DNA of 64,000 bases from Comamonas koreensis. GTDB taxonomy: Bacteria > Pseudomonadota > Gammaproteobacteria > Burkholderiales > Burkholderiaceae_C. The DNA is taken from positions 1,550,001 through 1,614,000 of the forward strand of contig NZ_CP043575.1 of the NCBI RefSeq assembly GCF_014076495.1, read 5' to 3'. The notes under the pieces were generated by a model. The model saw nothing but the letters and a program-made list of their open reading frames with translations, had not been told where the DNA came from and ran no database searches. The position numbers were made by a program, and so were the translations under genes. Shown piece by piece: positions 20,113 through 31,800 of the stretch (its first letter is position 1; every line of letters starts with the position of its first letter).

Positions 20113-20991
20113 TTATTGTGGGCGGCTGTTGGTTGGGAAAGGCCATGCCGCATTGGTGCTGAGCACGGTCTTGACAGGCTCTGCAGCAGCAGGCGCAGCA
20201 GCTGGGGCCTTGGCAGGAGCAGCAGCCTTCTTGGCGGGAGCAGCCTTCTTCGCAGGTGCTGGAGCCTTGGCAGCAGGGGCCTTGGCAGGAGCAGCGGCCT
20301 TCTTGGCGGGAGCTGGAGCCTTGGCAGGAGCAGCAGCCTTCTTGGCAGGAGCAGCGGCCTTCTTGGCGGGAGCAGCGGCCTTCTTGGCGGGAGCTGCAGC
20401 CTTTTTGGCAGGAGCGGCAGCCTTCTTAGCTGGAGCAGCGGCCTTCTTCGCAGGAGCGGCCGCCTTCTTAGCTGGAGCTGCAGCCTTCTTGGCAGGAGCA
20501 GCGGCCTTCTTGGCAGGAGCTGCGGCCTTCTTCGCAGGAGCAGCAGCCTTCTTGGCGGGAGCTGCGGCCTTCTTGGCAGGAGCAGCAGCCTTCTTCGCAG
20601 GAGTGGCAGCCTTCTTCGCAGGAGTGGCAGCCTTCTTCGCAGGAGTGGCAGCCTTCTTCGCAGGAGCGGCAGCCTTCTTCGCAGGAGCTGCAGCCTTCTT
20701 CGCAGGAGCTGCAGCCTTCTTAGCTGGAGCAGCGGCCTTCTTCACGGCAGTCTTGGCAGCTGCGGTGGATTTGGTTGCGGGCTTGGCGGCGGCCTTCTTG
20801 GCGGCTGGCTTAGCAGCGGCCTTTTTGGCGACGGCCTTAGCAGCAGGCTTTGCCGCTGCCTTGGTGGCGGCTGGCTTGGCAGCGGCCTTGGGCTTTGCAG
20901 CTGCCTTGGGGGCGGCTGCCTTGGTTGCAACTGCCTTCTTGGCAGTTGCCTTGGTGTCAGCAGTTTTCTTGCTTGCTTTGGACGTTGCCAT
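20113..20991 (-). CDS. Histone H1-like DNA-binding protein with long Pro-Ala-Lys-Lys repeats
   Basis: 292 residues made almost only of Ala, Lys and Pro. An N-terminal 85-residue segment with irregular AK-rich repeats (KAAAKPAAKK) leads into about two dozen copies of the heptad PAKKAAA. The tail ends TVLSTNAAWPFPTNSRPQ. The composition resembles the H1-like C-terminal tails of AlgP/PhaF-type and Burkholderiales histone-like proteins, which bind DNA non-specifically and compact the nucleoid. Length is set by the repeat number and probably varies between strains. The ATG follows AAGGAG; a strong terminator follows the gene. The exact cellular role here is unknown. Confidence 0.85.
   Translation of the reverse strand: MATSKASKKTADTKATAKKAVATKAAAPKAAAKPKAAAKPAATKAAAKPAAKAVAKKAAAKPAAKKAAAKPATKSTAAAKTAVKKAAAPAKKAAAPAKKAAAPAKKAAAPAKKAATPAKKAATPAKKAATPAKKAAAPAKKAAAPAKKAAAPAKKAAAPAKKAAAPAKKAAAPAKKAAAPAKKAAAPAKKAAAPAKKAAAPAKKAAAPAKKAAAPAKKAAAPAKAPAPAKKAAAPAKAPAAKAPAPAKKAAPAKKAAAPAKAPAAAPAAAEPVKTVLSTNAAWPFPTNSRPQ
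20215..20745. repeat. Degenerate 21-bp tandem repeat array inside the histone H1-like gene
   Basis: The DNA repeats with a 21-bp period encoding PAKKAAA. Third-position changes differ from copy to copy, and there is a block of three consecutive copies with Thr in place of Ala (PAKKAAT). This is an in-frame minisatellite likely to expand and contract; it is not a CRISPR array, since there are no unique spacers. Confidence 0.85.
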
Positions 20992-21099
20992 GCTCTTCTC
21001 CTTCGGTCAATTTAGAAAGCAGACTTCATGCCTGATTGAATTCGACACGAAGTTTTGATAGCAAACTGAATTGTGCATCAGCTGCTAGCAACTGGCATA

Positions 21100-21172
21100 G
21101 TGCAAACCTCAATAAAGACGCCAAATTTCACAGTTTTCTCTCAGGAAAACCACATTCTGACGAGGTTTGCAC
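21100..21172. repeat. Perfect 11-bp inverted repeat in the histone gene/nrdB intergenic region
   Basis: GTGCAAACCTC (21100-21110) and GAGGTTTGCAC (21162-21172) are exact reverse complements 51 bp apart. They lie 14 bp after the nrdB stop and about 110 bp upstream of the H1-like start. They could form a long hairpin in the nrdB 3' end or be paired operator sites for the H1-like gene. Confidence 0.6.
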
Positions 21173-21185
21173 ATCAAGGTCGGCG

Positions 21186-22313
21186 TCAATCCCAGGAAAG
21201 CGCGCCACCGGACTGGTATTCGATGACCCGTGTCTCGAAGAAATTTCGCTCCTTTTTCAGGTCGATCATCTCGCTCATCCACGGGAAAGGGTTGTCCTCG
21301 TTGGGGTACAAAGCATCCAGGCCGATCTGCGTTGCGCGGCGGTTGGCGATGTAGCGCAGGTAGCCTTTGAACATCGATGCGTTCATGCCCAGCACACCTC
21401 TTGGCATCGTGTCTTCGGCGTATTGGTATTCAAGTTCGACTGCCTGAATAAACAAGGCCTTGATCTCGTCCTTGAACGCGCTGGTCCACAGCTGCGGGTT
21501 CTCCAGCTTGAGCTGGTTGATCAGGTCGATGCCGAAGTTGCAGTGCATGGACTCGTCGCGCAGGATGTACTGGTACTGCTCGGCTGCGCCCGTCATCTTG
21601 TTCTGGCGGCCCAGCGCCAGGATCTGCGTGAAGCCGACATAGAAGAACAGGCCCTCCATCAGGCAGGCAAAAACGATCAGGCTTTTGAGCAAGGTCTGGT
21701 CGGTCTGCGGCGTGCCGGTCTGGAAGTGGGGGTCCATGATCGCCTCGATGAAGGGGATCAGAAACGCATCCTTGTTGCGGATCGAGGGAACCTCGTTGTA
21801 GGCGTTGAAGATCTCGGCCTCATCCAAGCCCAGCGACTCCACGATGTACTGGTAGGCATGCGTGTGGATGGCTTCTTCAAAGGCCTGGCGCAGCAGAAAC
21901 TGGCGGCACTCCGGCGCAGTGATGTGGCGGTAGGTGCCCAGCACAATGTTGTTGGCGGCCAGCGAATCGGCGGTGACGAAAAAGCCCAGGTTGCGCTTGA
22001 CGATGCGGCGCTCGTCCTCGGTCAGGCCATGGGGCGATTTCCACAGCGCGATGTCGCGCGTCATGTTTACTTCTTGAGGCATCCAGTGGTTGGCGCAGGT
22101 GGCCAGGTATTTCTCCCAGGCCCATTTGTATTTGAAGGGCACCAGCTGGTTGACATCGGTCTTGGCGTTGATGATTCGCTTGTCGGCGGCATGGACGCGC
22201 TTGAATGTGGCGGCTGGGGATGCGGCAGGCGATGCAGAGGGCGAGGCCGCAGAGGTGGCCGGCGCGGCTGGTGTGGCCAGCGCGTCCATCGAATCTTCTT
22301 CAAAGCTCAACAT
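21186..22313 (-). CDS. nrdB: Class Ia ribonucleoside-diphosphate reductase, beta subunit NrdB
   Basis: 375 residues. After an Ala/Pro/Ser-rich leader of about 38 residues, the ferritin-like core begins [32 protein letters not shown]. Iron ligands appear in [17 protein letters not shown] and [14 protein letters not shown]. The protein houses the di-iron tyrosyl radical that activates NrdA. C-terminal residues [13 protein letters not shown] form the flexible tail that docks on the alpha subunit. It lies 58 bp after nrdA on the same strand with a GGAG site, so the two are one operon under the NrdR boxes upstream of nrdA. Confidence 0.96.
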   Translation of the reverse strand: MLSFEEDSMDALATPAAPATSAASPSASPAASPAATFKRVHAADKRIINAKTDVNQLVPFKYKWAWEKYLATCANHWMPQEVNMTRDIALWKSPHGLTEDERRIVKRNLGFFVTADSLAANNIVLGTYRHITAPECRQFLLRQAFEEAIHTHAYQYIVESLGLDEAEIFNAYNEVPSIRNKDAFLIPFIEAIMDPHFQTGTPQTDQTLLKSLIVFACLMEGLFFYVGFTQILALGRQNKMTGAAEQYQYILRDESMHCNFGIDLINQLKLENPQLWTSAFKDEIKALFIQAVELEYQYAEDTMPRGVLGMNASMFKGYLRYIANRRATQIGLDALYPNEDNPFPWMSEMIDLKKERNFFETRVIEYQSGGALSWD

Positions 22314-22371
22314 GAATGAATGCTCCTGGTGGGGGCCGCGGCTGCGGCCAGGTTCAGACGGTTAGCAGCTC

Positions 22372-25275
<2,904 letters not shown>

Positions 25276-25356
25276 GATGTCCTCTCTGTGGTGCGTGAAA
25301 AGCCGGAGAAACAGCGCTGTGCATGCCGGTATCACTGAGCCGCTGGATACCACCTC

Positions 25357-25372
25357 ACACTACATATAGTGT
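25357..25372 (-). promoter_or_regulatory. NrdR box 1 upstream of nrdA
   Basis: ACACTACATATAGTGT is a perfect fit to the palindromic NrdR-box consensus ACACwAwATaTwGTGT except one central position. It lies 82 bp upstream of the nrdA start, where NrdR repressor is known to act in proteobacteria. Confidence 0.93.
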
Positions 25373-25387
25373 TTTATTAAGCGCTGG

Positions 25388-25403
25388 ACACTACCTGTAG
25401 TGT
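25388..25403 (-). promoter_or_regulatory. NrdR box 2 upstream of nrdA
   Basis: ACACTACCTGTAGTGT is a second near-perfect NrdR box, 31 bp from the first measured start to start. This is three helical turns, the spacing known for cooperative NrdR binding. Confidence 0.93.
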
Positions 25404-25562
25404 ATGGCGCAATGCATGGTTTGTGTGTAGTGCCGATGACCATGCTGCGCAGCAAAACGGCGGCTACTGCGCATGGCGTCGTGGTTTGCGCCTGCAAACC
25501 ACCACTGTGCGTGTGTTTCTGCGCCATCTGCGTTGCAGAGCCTGCGTAAAACTTAGGCATTG

Positions 25563-25587
25563 CATCTGAAAAAAAATTTTTCAGATG
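25563..25587. repeat. Hairpin in the nrdA-ampD intergenic region
   Basis: CATCTGAAAAA and TTTTTCAGATG form an 11-bp perfect stem with an AAA loop. The surrounding 25404-25807 stretch (about 400 bp) holds the upstream side of the nrdA promoter and no gene I can support. The hairpin may terminate minus-strand transcripts from ampD (stop 25808), although it lies 220 bp beyond the stop and has no outside T run. Confidence 0.5.
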
Positions 25588-25807
25588 TGGGGAAATTGCT
25601 GTGTTTTTGAAGTGCGCATGCCATCAGCTGCATGCGGATGCGTGAAAAATGCAGGCTGTTTAGAGGGTTGGCCTATAGCCTGATTTAGAGCTGCCAATAC
25701 GGGCCAGCAAACCAACGGTTTGCGGTTGGAACGAGGCACACCGCCGCAGGCCGTACAAGCGTAGGGCAAGGTGGGGCAACGACGATCAAGGGGGGTGTTG
25801 CTGGCTC

Positions 25808-26446
25808 TCAGAGATGCAGTGAGGCAGGAAACATGGATGCCGGCCAGGCCAGATCCTGCTGCAGCTGGGGCCACAAAAATCCTGGGCCCGGGTCGTTCTT
25901 GCGGCCTGGCGCAATGTGTTCGTGGCCGGCGATATAGGCGATCGCATACTGGGCGCGGATCTGCTGGCACAGCTGCACCAGACTGTGGTACTGGGCGGGC
26001 TCGAAAGTCTCGCCCTCCAGGCCTTCGAGCTCGATGCCGATGGAGTCGTCATTGCAGCGCGGCCGGCCGCGCCAGAACGACTGGCCGGCATGCCAGGCGC
26101 GCTGGTCGGCGCTGACAAACTGCCACACCACGCCTTGGCGCGTGATGAAGAAATGCGAGGACACCTGCAGGCCCCGGATGCTCTGGAAGTAGGGGTGCGC
26201 ATCCCAGTCGAGCTGGTTGGTAAAGAGCCGCTGCACATCCCCCGTGCCGTAGATGCCCGGCGGCAGGCTGATCGAGTGGACGACCACCAGATCGATGCAT
26301 GCCCCCTCGGGCCGGGGACTGTAATTGGGCGAGGGGCAGTGCGTGGCCGTGCGCAGCCAGCCTTTTTGCCAGAGCGCAGCTTGCGGCGCGGTGGCAGCGT
26401 GGGGAGCGGGGGCGCCGGGCGGCGTCTCGGGCAGATCTTGGGGCAT
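25808..26446 (-). CDS. ampD: 1,6-anhydro-N-acetylmuramyl-L-alanine amidase AmpD
   Basis: 212 residues, amidase_2 fold. VVVHSISLPPG supplies the first zinc His. SSHFFITRQGVVWQFVSADQRAWHAG, SIGIELEGLEGETFEPAQY and GHEHIAPGRKNDPGPGF supply the remaining His and Asp ligands, exactly as in AmpD. It is cytosolic (no signal peptide) and cleaves the peptide from anhydro-muropeptides during cell-wall recycling; loss derepresses AmpR-controlled beta-lactamase in organisms having that circuit. It follows pilR by 12 bp and may be co-transcribed with pilSR. Confidence 0.94.
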   Translation of the reverse strand: MPQDLPETPPGAPAPHAATAPQAALWQKGWLRTATHCPSPNYSPRPEGACIDLVVVHSISLPPGIYGTGDVQRLFTNQLDWDAHPYFQSIRGLQVSSHFFITRQGVVWQFVSADQRAWHAGQSFWRGRPRCNDDSIGIELEGLEGETFEPAQYHSLVQLCQQIRAQYAIAYIAGHEHIAPGRKNDPGPGFLWPQLQQDLAWPASMFPASLHL

Positions 26447-26458
26447 GGCGTTGGGCCC

Positions 26459-27969
<1,511 letters not shown>

Positions 27970-27973
<4 letters not shown>

Positions 27974-29652
27974 GCCTGGTGGATCAAATCAGTCTGCTGG
28001 GGATGCGCGGGGCTGGCGGCCCGGCGAAACTGCACTATGAAGGCATTGCCCTGTGCCAGCTCGGGCAGCGCTGCGCTCTGCCTTTCATAGCGGATCATAG
28101 CGCCATGGCGGGTGCACAGCTCGCGGCAGATGTACAGGCCCAGGCCGCTCGATCGGCTCTCGGAGGAGAAGAAGGGCTCGAACAGATGCTTTTCGATGGT
28201 CGGCTCGATGGGCGCGCCATCGCTCCACACGACCAAGGTGGTGGTGCCCGTCAGGCTGCTGTGCGTGCTGACACGCAAGGAGTCTGCACAGTCCCGGCGG
28301 TAGCGCTGGCCGTTGTTGAGCAGGTTGTAGAGCAGCTGGCGCAGGTGTCCGGTATCAAAGGCCACCAGGCTGTCCTCGGCACTGAGCGACAGCGCCACGG
28401 TGTGGGCGGCGGGGGCCAGCGCCATCCAGTCATGGCAGATGTGCAGCACGGTCTCATTGAGGGCAATGGAGTCGCCATCGCCGGGCTGGATCTGGTTATG
28501 TACGCGGGCAATGTCCAGAATATCTTCGGCAATGCGGCCCAGGCGCTGGGCATTTTGCTCGACCATGTAGGTCAGGCGCTTCTGGCCCGGGTCGGTCAGC
28601 TCCTCATCGAGCAGCGCATTGGCCTGGGTGATGGCCGTCAGCGGGTTGCGGATTTCATGGGCCACGGCCGCGGACATACGCCCCATTGCCGCCATTTTCT
28701 CGGTGCGCAGCCGCGCCTCTATCTCACGCAGGTCATGCAAGAACACCAGGCACAGCGGGTCATTGTCATTGCTGCCAATGTTGCCGAAGGTGGGCAGCGG
28801 GTGGGTCAGCCAGGTGCGCACATGCAGGCCAATGGGGGCCATCTGCGGCGCGGTCAGCGCCAGGTCTTGCGAGAAGGGCTTTTGCTCTGCAAAGGTCTGG
28901 GTGACCTGCTCGACCACACCGCGCCAGGCGGGCAGCTGCGCCAGCGCCAGTGGCAGGTGAGGGTGACCCAGCAAGGTCATGGCGGCCGGGTTGGCAATAC
29001 GCACCTGCAAGGCCTGATCGGCCACCAGCACGCCATCGGGCAGGTTCTGCAAGATGAGCGCATTGATTTGCTCTTGCTGGTTGGCCGCAGCGGCATTGCG
29101 CAGGCCCTGCAAGGTCTCGCGCTCCACCCGCGAGGCGAGCAGCCGCACGAGAATGCCCACCAGAAAATAGGCCGCTCCGGCGAGCCCGGCCTGCACGGTG
29201 TTCTGCGTGCCATCGGGGTCAAACACCGACAGGCGAAAACTCAGCGACTCGACAATCAGGAAAATCGTGATATAGGCGCAGCTGCCCAAGGTCACCAGCC
29301 AGCCACCCAGGGTCCCGGCAAACAGCACCGCCAGGCCGAACATCGGCGTCAAGGTGTAGGTGCCGGTTTTGGTCACTTCCAGCAGCGAGATCAGCAGCAG
29401 ATCCATGCCGATCGTGGGCAGCCAGGCGTAGACGCGGCGCTGCGGTGGCGGCTGGTGGCTGAGCGCGGCATACAGCATGGCCGAGATGCCATAGGCGGCC
29501 AGCAGCGCCAGCTGCGACAGCAAGGGGCCCGATTGCGCCGGCGTGATGGCCATGGCCCCCAGAGCCAGCAGCAGGGCCACGAAGACGCGGGCCACCAGGT
29601 AGCCGCGCCACAGGCGCTTGAAGGGGGTTTCCATCAACGCCAGCGCGGCCAT
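27970..29652 (-). CDS. pilS: PilS-like membrane sensor histidine kinase
   Basis: About 560 residues. Roughly 170 N-terminal residues form six membrane segments, followed by a PAS-like region (NLPDGVLVADQALQVRIANPAAMTLLG). The dimerisation/phospho-acceptor helix is AAVAHEIRNPLTAITQANALLDEEL. The ATPase region ends SSGLGLYICRELCTRHGAMIRYE. PilS senses membrane pilin and acts on PilR. The start is uncertain: ATGs at 29652 and 29634 and a TTG at 29667 are in frame, and none has a clear Shine-Dalgarno. Translational coupling to the small gene ending at 29671 could explain this. Confidence 0.88.
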
Positions 29653-29670
29653 CGTGGCGATGCCCAAAGC

Positions 29671-29907
29671 CTAGCGCTGGCCAGGCGGCAGCGCCTGGGC
29701 GAGATGGGCTTGCGAGCAGTAATGCGCGCCCTGGTAGCCGATGGCATCGGACTGCGGCAGGTGCACGCCGCAGTGCGCGCAGTGCACCATGGGCTCAGGC
29801 TTGCCCAGGCCTTTTTTGGGCGGTGGCGGCGGCGCGTTCTTGACCCGTTGGCTGCGCCACATGTGCCAGCCCACGGCCAGCACCAGCAATACCAGCAAAT
29901 ACTTCAT
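29671..29907 (-). CDS. Small PP0621-like membrane-anchored protein
   Basis: 78 residues: one N-terminal hydrophobic segment (KYLLVLLVLAVGWHMW), a proline run (PPPPPK), and a zinc-finger-like C-terminal part CAHCGVHLPQSDAIGYQGAHYCSQAH. The CxxC plus C/H spacing resembles small metal-binding modules of the PP0621 family, which is uncharacterised and often found beside pilS/pilR and ccsA-like genes. It lies 6 bp after the ccsA/ypjD-like gene and directly before pilS, suggesting a single transcript. Function unknown. Confidence 0.8.
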   Translation of the reverse strand: MKYLLVLLVLAVGWHMWRSQRVKNAPPPPPKKGLGKPEPMVHCAHCGVHLPQSDAIGYQGAHYCSQAHLAQALPPGQR

Positions 29908-29913
29908 GGCAGC

Positions 29914-30732
29914 TCAGTGTTTCAAGATGACTTCAAGGACAAAGCGCGAGCCCACGTAGGCCAGCAGCAGCAAGGTGGCGCCCACATAGAGCATGTTGAC
30001 GGCGCGCTGCCCGCGCCAGCCAAAGCGCTTGCGGCCCACCAGCAGCACGGCAAAGGTCAACCAGGCGAGCAGCGAGAACACCGACTTGTGGTTCCAGACC
30101 CAGGCCTTGCCGTACAGCGCCTCGCCAAACCACCAGCCGGCCAGCAAGGTTGCGGACAGCAGGATGAAGCCGGCCGTGACAAAGCGGAAGGTCAGGCGCT
30201 CCAGCGCCAGCAGCGGCAGGCCGCCGTCGTGGCTGCCATCCTGGCGCATCTGGCGCTCGGCCCGGGTCATCAGTGCGGCATGCACGACGGCTGCGGCAAA
30301 CAGGCCATAGGAGGCAATGCCCAGCGCCAGGTGCAGCGGCAGCCAGGGCGAGGCATTCACATGCAAAGGGCTGCCGGGGTAGACGCCGGCCAGCAGGACC
30401 GCGATGCAACCCATGGCCGACAGTGGCCAGCGTGAGCGCAGCTGCGGGTAGAGCTGCTGCTCGACCACATACACCGTCAGCACCAGCCAGGCGGTGACGG
30501 ACAGCGCCGGCGCAAAGCCGAAGTGGGGCATGTCACCGATCAGGCTCCAGGCGATGGCCGCCAGGTGCAAGGCCCAGGCCGCGCGCAAGCCCAGCCGCGC
30601 GCTGGGCTCCTGCAGGCGTCGGGCCGCAAGTGCGGGAATGGCGTAGGCAATAGCTGCAGCAATGGCCAGTGCCCAGCCGATGGGGCTGGTGCTGGCTGCG
30701 GCAAAGGCGGGAGAGAGCATGCCCGCTATCAT
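29914..30732 (-). CDS. CcsA/YpjD family cytochrome-c-assembly-like membrane protein
   Basis: 272 residues with about eight membrane helices. The segment VNASPWLPLHLALGIASYGLFAAAVVHA and the later GWWFGEALYGKAWVWNHKSVFSLLAWLTFAVLL include the conserved tryptophans and histidines of the CcmC/CcsA fold, which handles haem. In many gammaproteobacteria ypjD lies beside ffh; here ffh is about 5 kb away on the other strand, beyond two signalling genes. A second ATG at 30720 is an alternative start. The function of YpjD homologues is unproven. Confidence 0.85.
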   Translation of the reverse strand: MIAGMLSPAFAAASTSPIGWALAIAAAIAYAIPALAARRLQEPSARLGLRAAWALHLAAIAWSLIGDMPHFGFAPALSVTAWLVLTVYVVEQQLYPQLRSRWPLSAMGCIAVLLAGVYPGSPLHVNASPWLPLHLALGIASYGLFAAAVVHAALMTRAERQMRQDGSHDGGLPLLALERLTFRFVTAGFILLSATLLAGWWFGEALYGKAWVWNHKSVFSLLAWLTFAVLLVGRKRFGWRGQRAVNMLYVGATLLLLAYVGSRFVLEVILKH

Positions 30733-30790
30733 AGCGGCGGCGAAAGGCCTGTGTGGTCTGCGCGGGCGCTAGCGCCTCGCCATCTGCTGG

Positions 30791-30806
30791 CTATTGCCGG
30801 CAATAG
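30791..30806. repeat. Perfect 16-bp palindrome between the diguanylate cyclase and ccsA/ypjD-like genes
   Basis: CTATTGCCGGCAATAG is a full dyad with no loop, 58 bp upstream of the ypjD-like start and 25 bp downstream of the cyclase stop on the minus strand. There is no T run, so an operator is as likely as a transcription end. Confidence 0.6.
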
Positions 30807-30830
30807 GCCGCAGAGGCTTCCTGGGGTGCG

Positions 30831-31757
30831 CTACAGGCCGATGCTGGTCGCGCAGACCCGGTTGCGGCCGCTGGTCTTGGCCTCGTACAGCAGTTCATCG
30901 GCCCGGCGCAGGCAGTCCTCCAGGCCGTCGGTCTGGCCGCAGTGGATGGTCAGCACCCCGCAGCTCACCGTCAGCTCAGGCGCCGTGGTGGAGGCCGCAT
31001 GGGCAATCGCCATCTTCTGCACTTCCTGGCGAAAGCGCTCCACCACGGCCACGGCATCGGCGTGGCCGGGCAGGATCAGTGCAAACTCCTCACCGCCAAA
31101 GCGGGCGGCCAGGTCATAAGGGCGGCGGGCATGGCGCGCCAGCGTACCTGCTACTTGCTTGAGCGCCTCATCACCTTGCACATGGCCGTAGTGGTCGTTG
31201 TACAGCTTGAAGTGGTCGATATCGATCAGCGCCAGGCCCAGCGGGTCGTGCCTGCGCAGGCACAGGCGCTGGCTGCGCTGCAGCATGTCATCAAAATGCC
31301 GGCGGTTGGCCAGGTTGGTCAGGCCGTCGACCTGCGCGAGGCGCTGCAAGGCTTGGCGCTGCAGCGCCAGGTCGATCTGGTTGCGTACCCGCACACTCAC
31401 CACTGCCGGGCGGATGGGCTTGGAGACATAGTCGGCCGCGCCCAGGCGCAGGCCATACTCTTCGGCCGCGGCATCGCTCTGGCCGGTGATGAAGATGATC
31501 GCAATGCCGGCCGTCGCCTCCTGTTTTCTCAGCTGGGTCAGCACCTCGTAGCCATTCATGCCGGGCATGCTGACATCGAGCAGCACCAGCAGCAGGCGGT
31601 GCGATTCGCGCGCGGCGATCGTGAGCGCACTGGGGCCGTCCTTGGCCAGCAGCACGCGGTACTGCTGGCCGAGCAACTCGGCGAGCATGGAGCGGTTGAC
31701 GCGCTCGTCATCCACAATCAGGATGGTGGGTTGGTCGTTATCGGGCTCAGCTTGCAT
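30831..31757 (-). CDS. Response regulator with GGDEF diguanylate cyclase output
   Basis: 308 residues. Receiver domain about residues 10-125, with ILIVDDERVNRSML, the phospho-acceptor in LLDVSMPGMNGYEV, and KPIRP. The GGDEF domain spans about 140-305: LTNLANRRHFD, DIDHFKLYNDHYGH and the active-site RFGGEEF. An inhibitory I-site RPYD lies five residues before GGEEF, so c-di-GMP product inhibition is predicted. It follows the large hybrid kinase by 43 bp on the same strand and is the probable terminal acceptor of its phosphorelay. The start ATG at 31757 matches the beginning of the receiver domain. Confidence 0.93.
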   Translation of the reverse strand: MQAEPDNDQPTILIVDDERVNRSMLAELLGQQYRVLLAKDGPSALTIAARESHRLLLVLLDVSMPGMNGYEVLTQLRKQEATAGIAIIFITGQSDAAAEEYGLRLGAADYVSKPIRPAVVSVRVRNQIDLALQRQALQRLAQVDGLTNLANRRHFDDMLQRSQRLCLRRHDPLGLALIDIDHFKLYNDHYGHVQGDEALKQVAGTLARHARRPYDLAARFGGEEFALILPGHADAVAVVERFRQEVQKMAIAHAASTTAPELTVSCGVLTIHCGQTDGLEDCLRRADELLYEAKTSGRNRVCATSIGL

Positions 31758-31800
31758 GGTGCGATGGTAAGGGGTCTCAAGGGGGCTGGCAGCCAGATGG

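Noticed and set aside
20215..20745. Possible CRISPR array
   Set aside because: Repeats are contiguous with a 21-bp coding period and no unique spacers; no cas genes are present.
20116..21015. Ser/Arg/Leu-rich and Ala/Phe-rich open frames opposite the H1-like gene
   Set aside because: They are translations of the same 21-bp tandem repeat on the other strand; the sense frame has a ribosome-binding site, terminator and family tail.
27979..30435. 818-codon open frame antisense to pilS, the PP0621-like gene and the ccsA/ypjD-like gene
   Set aside because: It spans three real genes and their junctions and has repetitive Gln/Gly/His composition typical of shadow frames.
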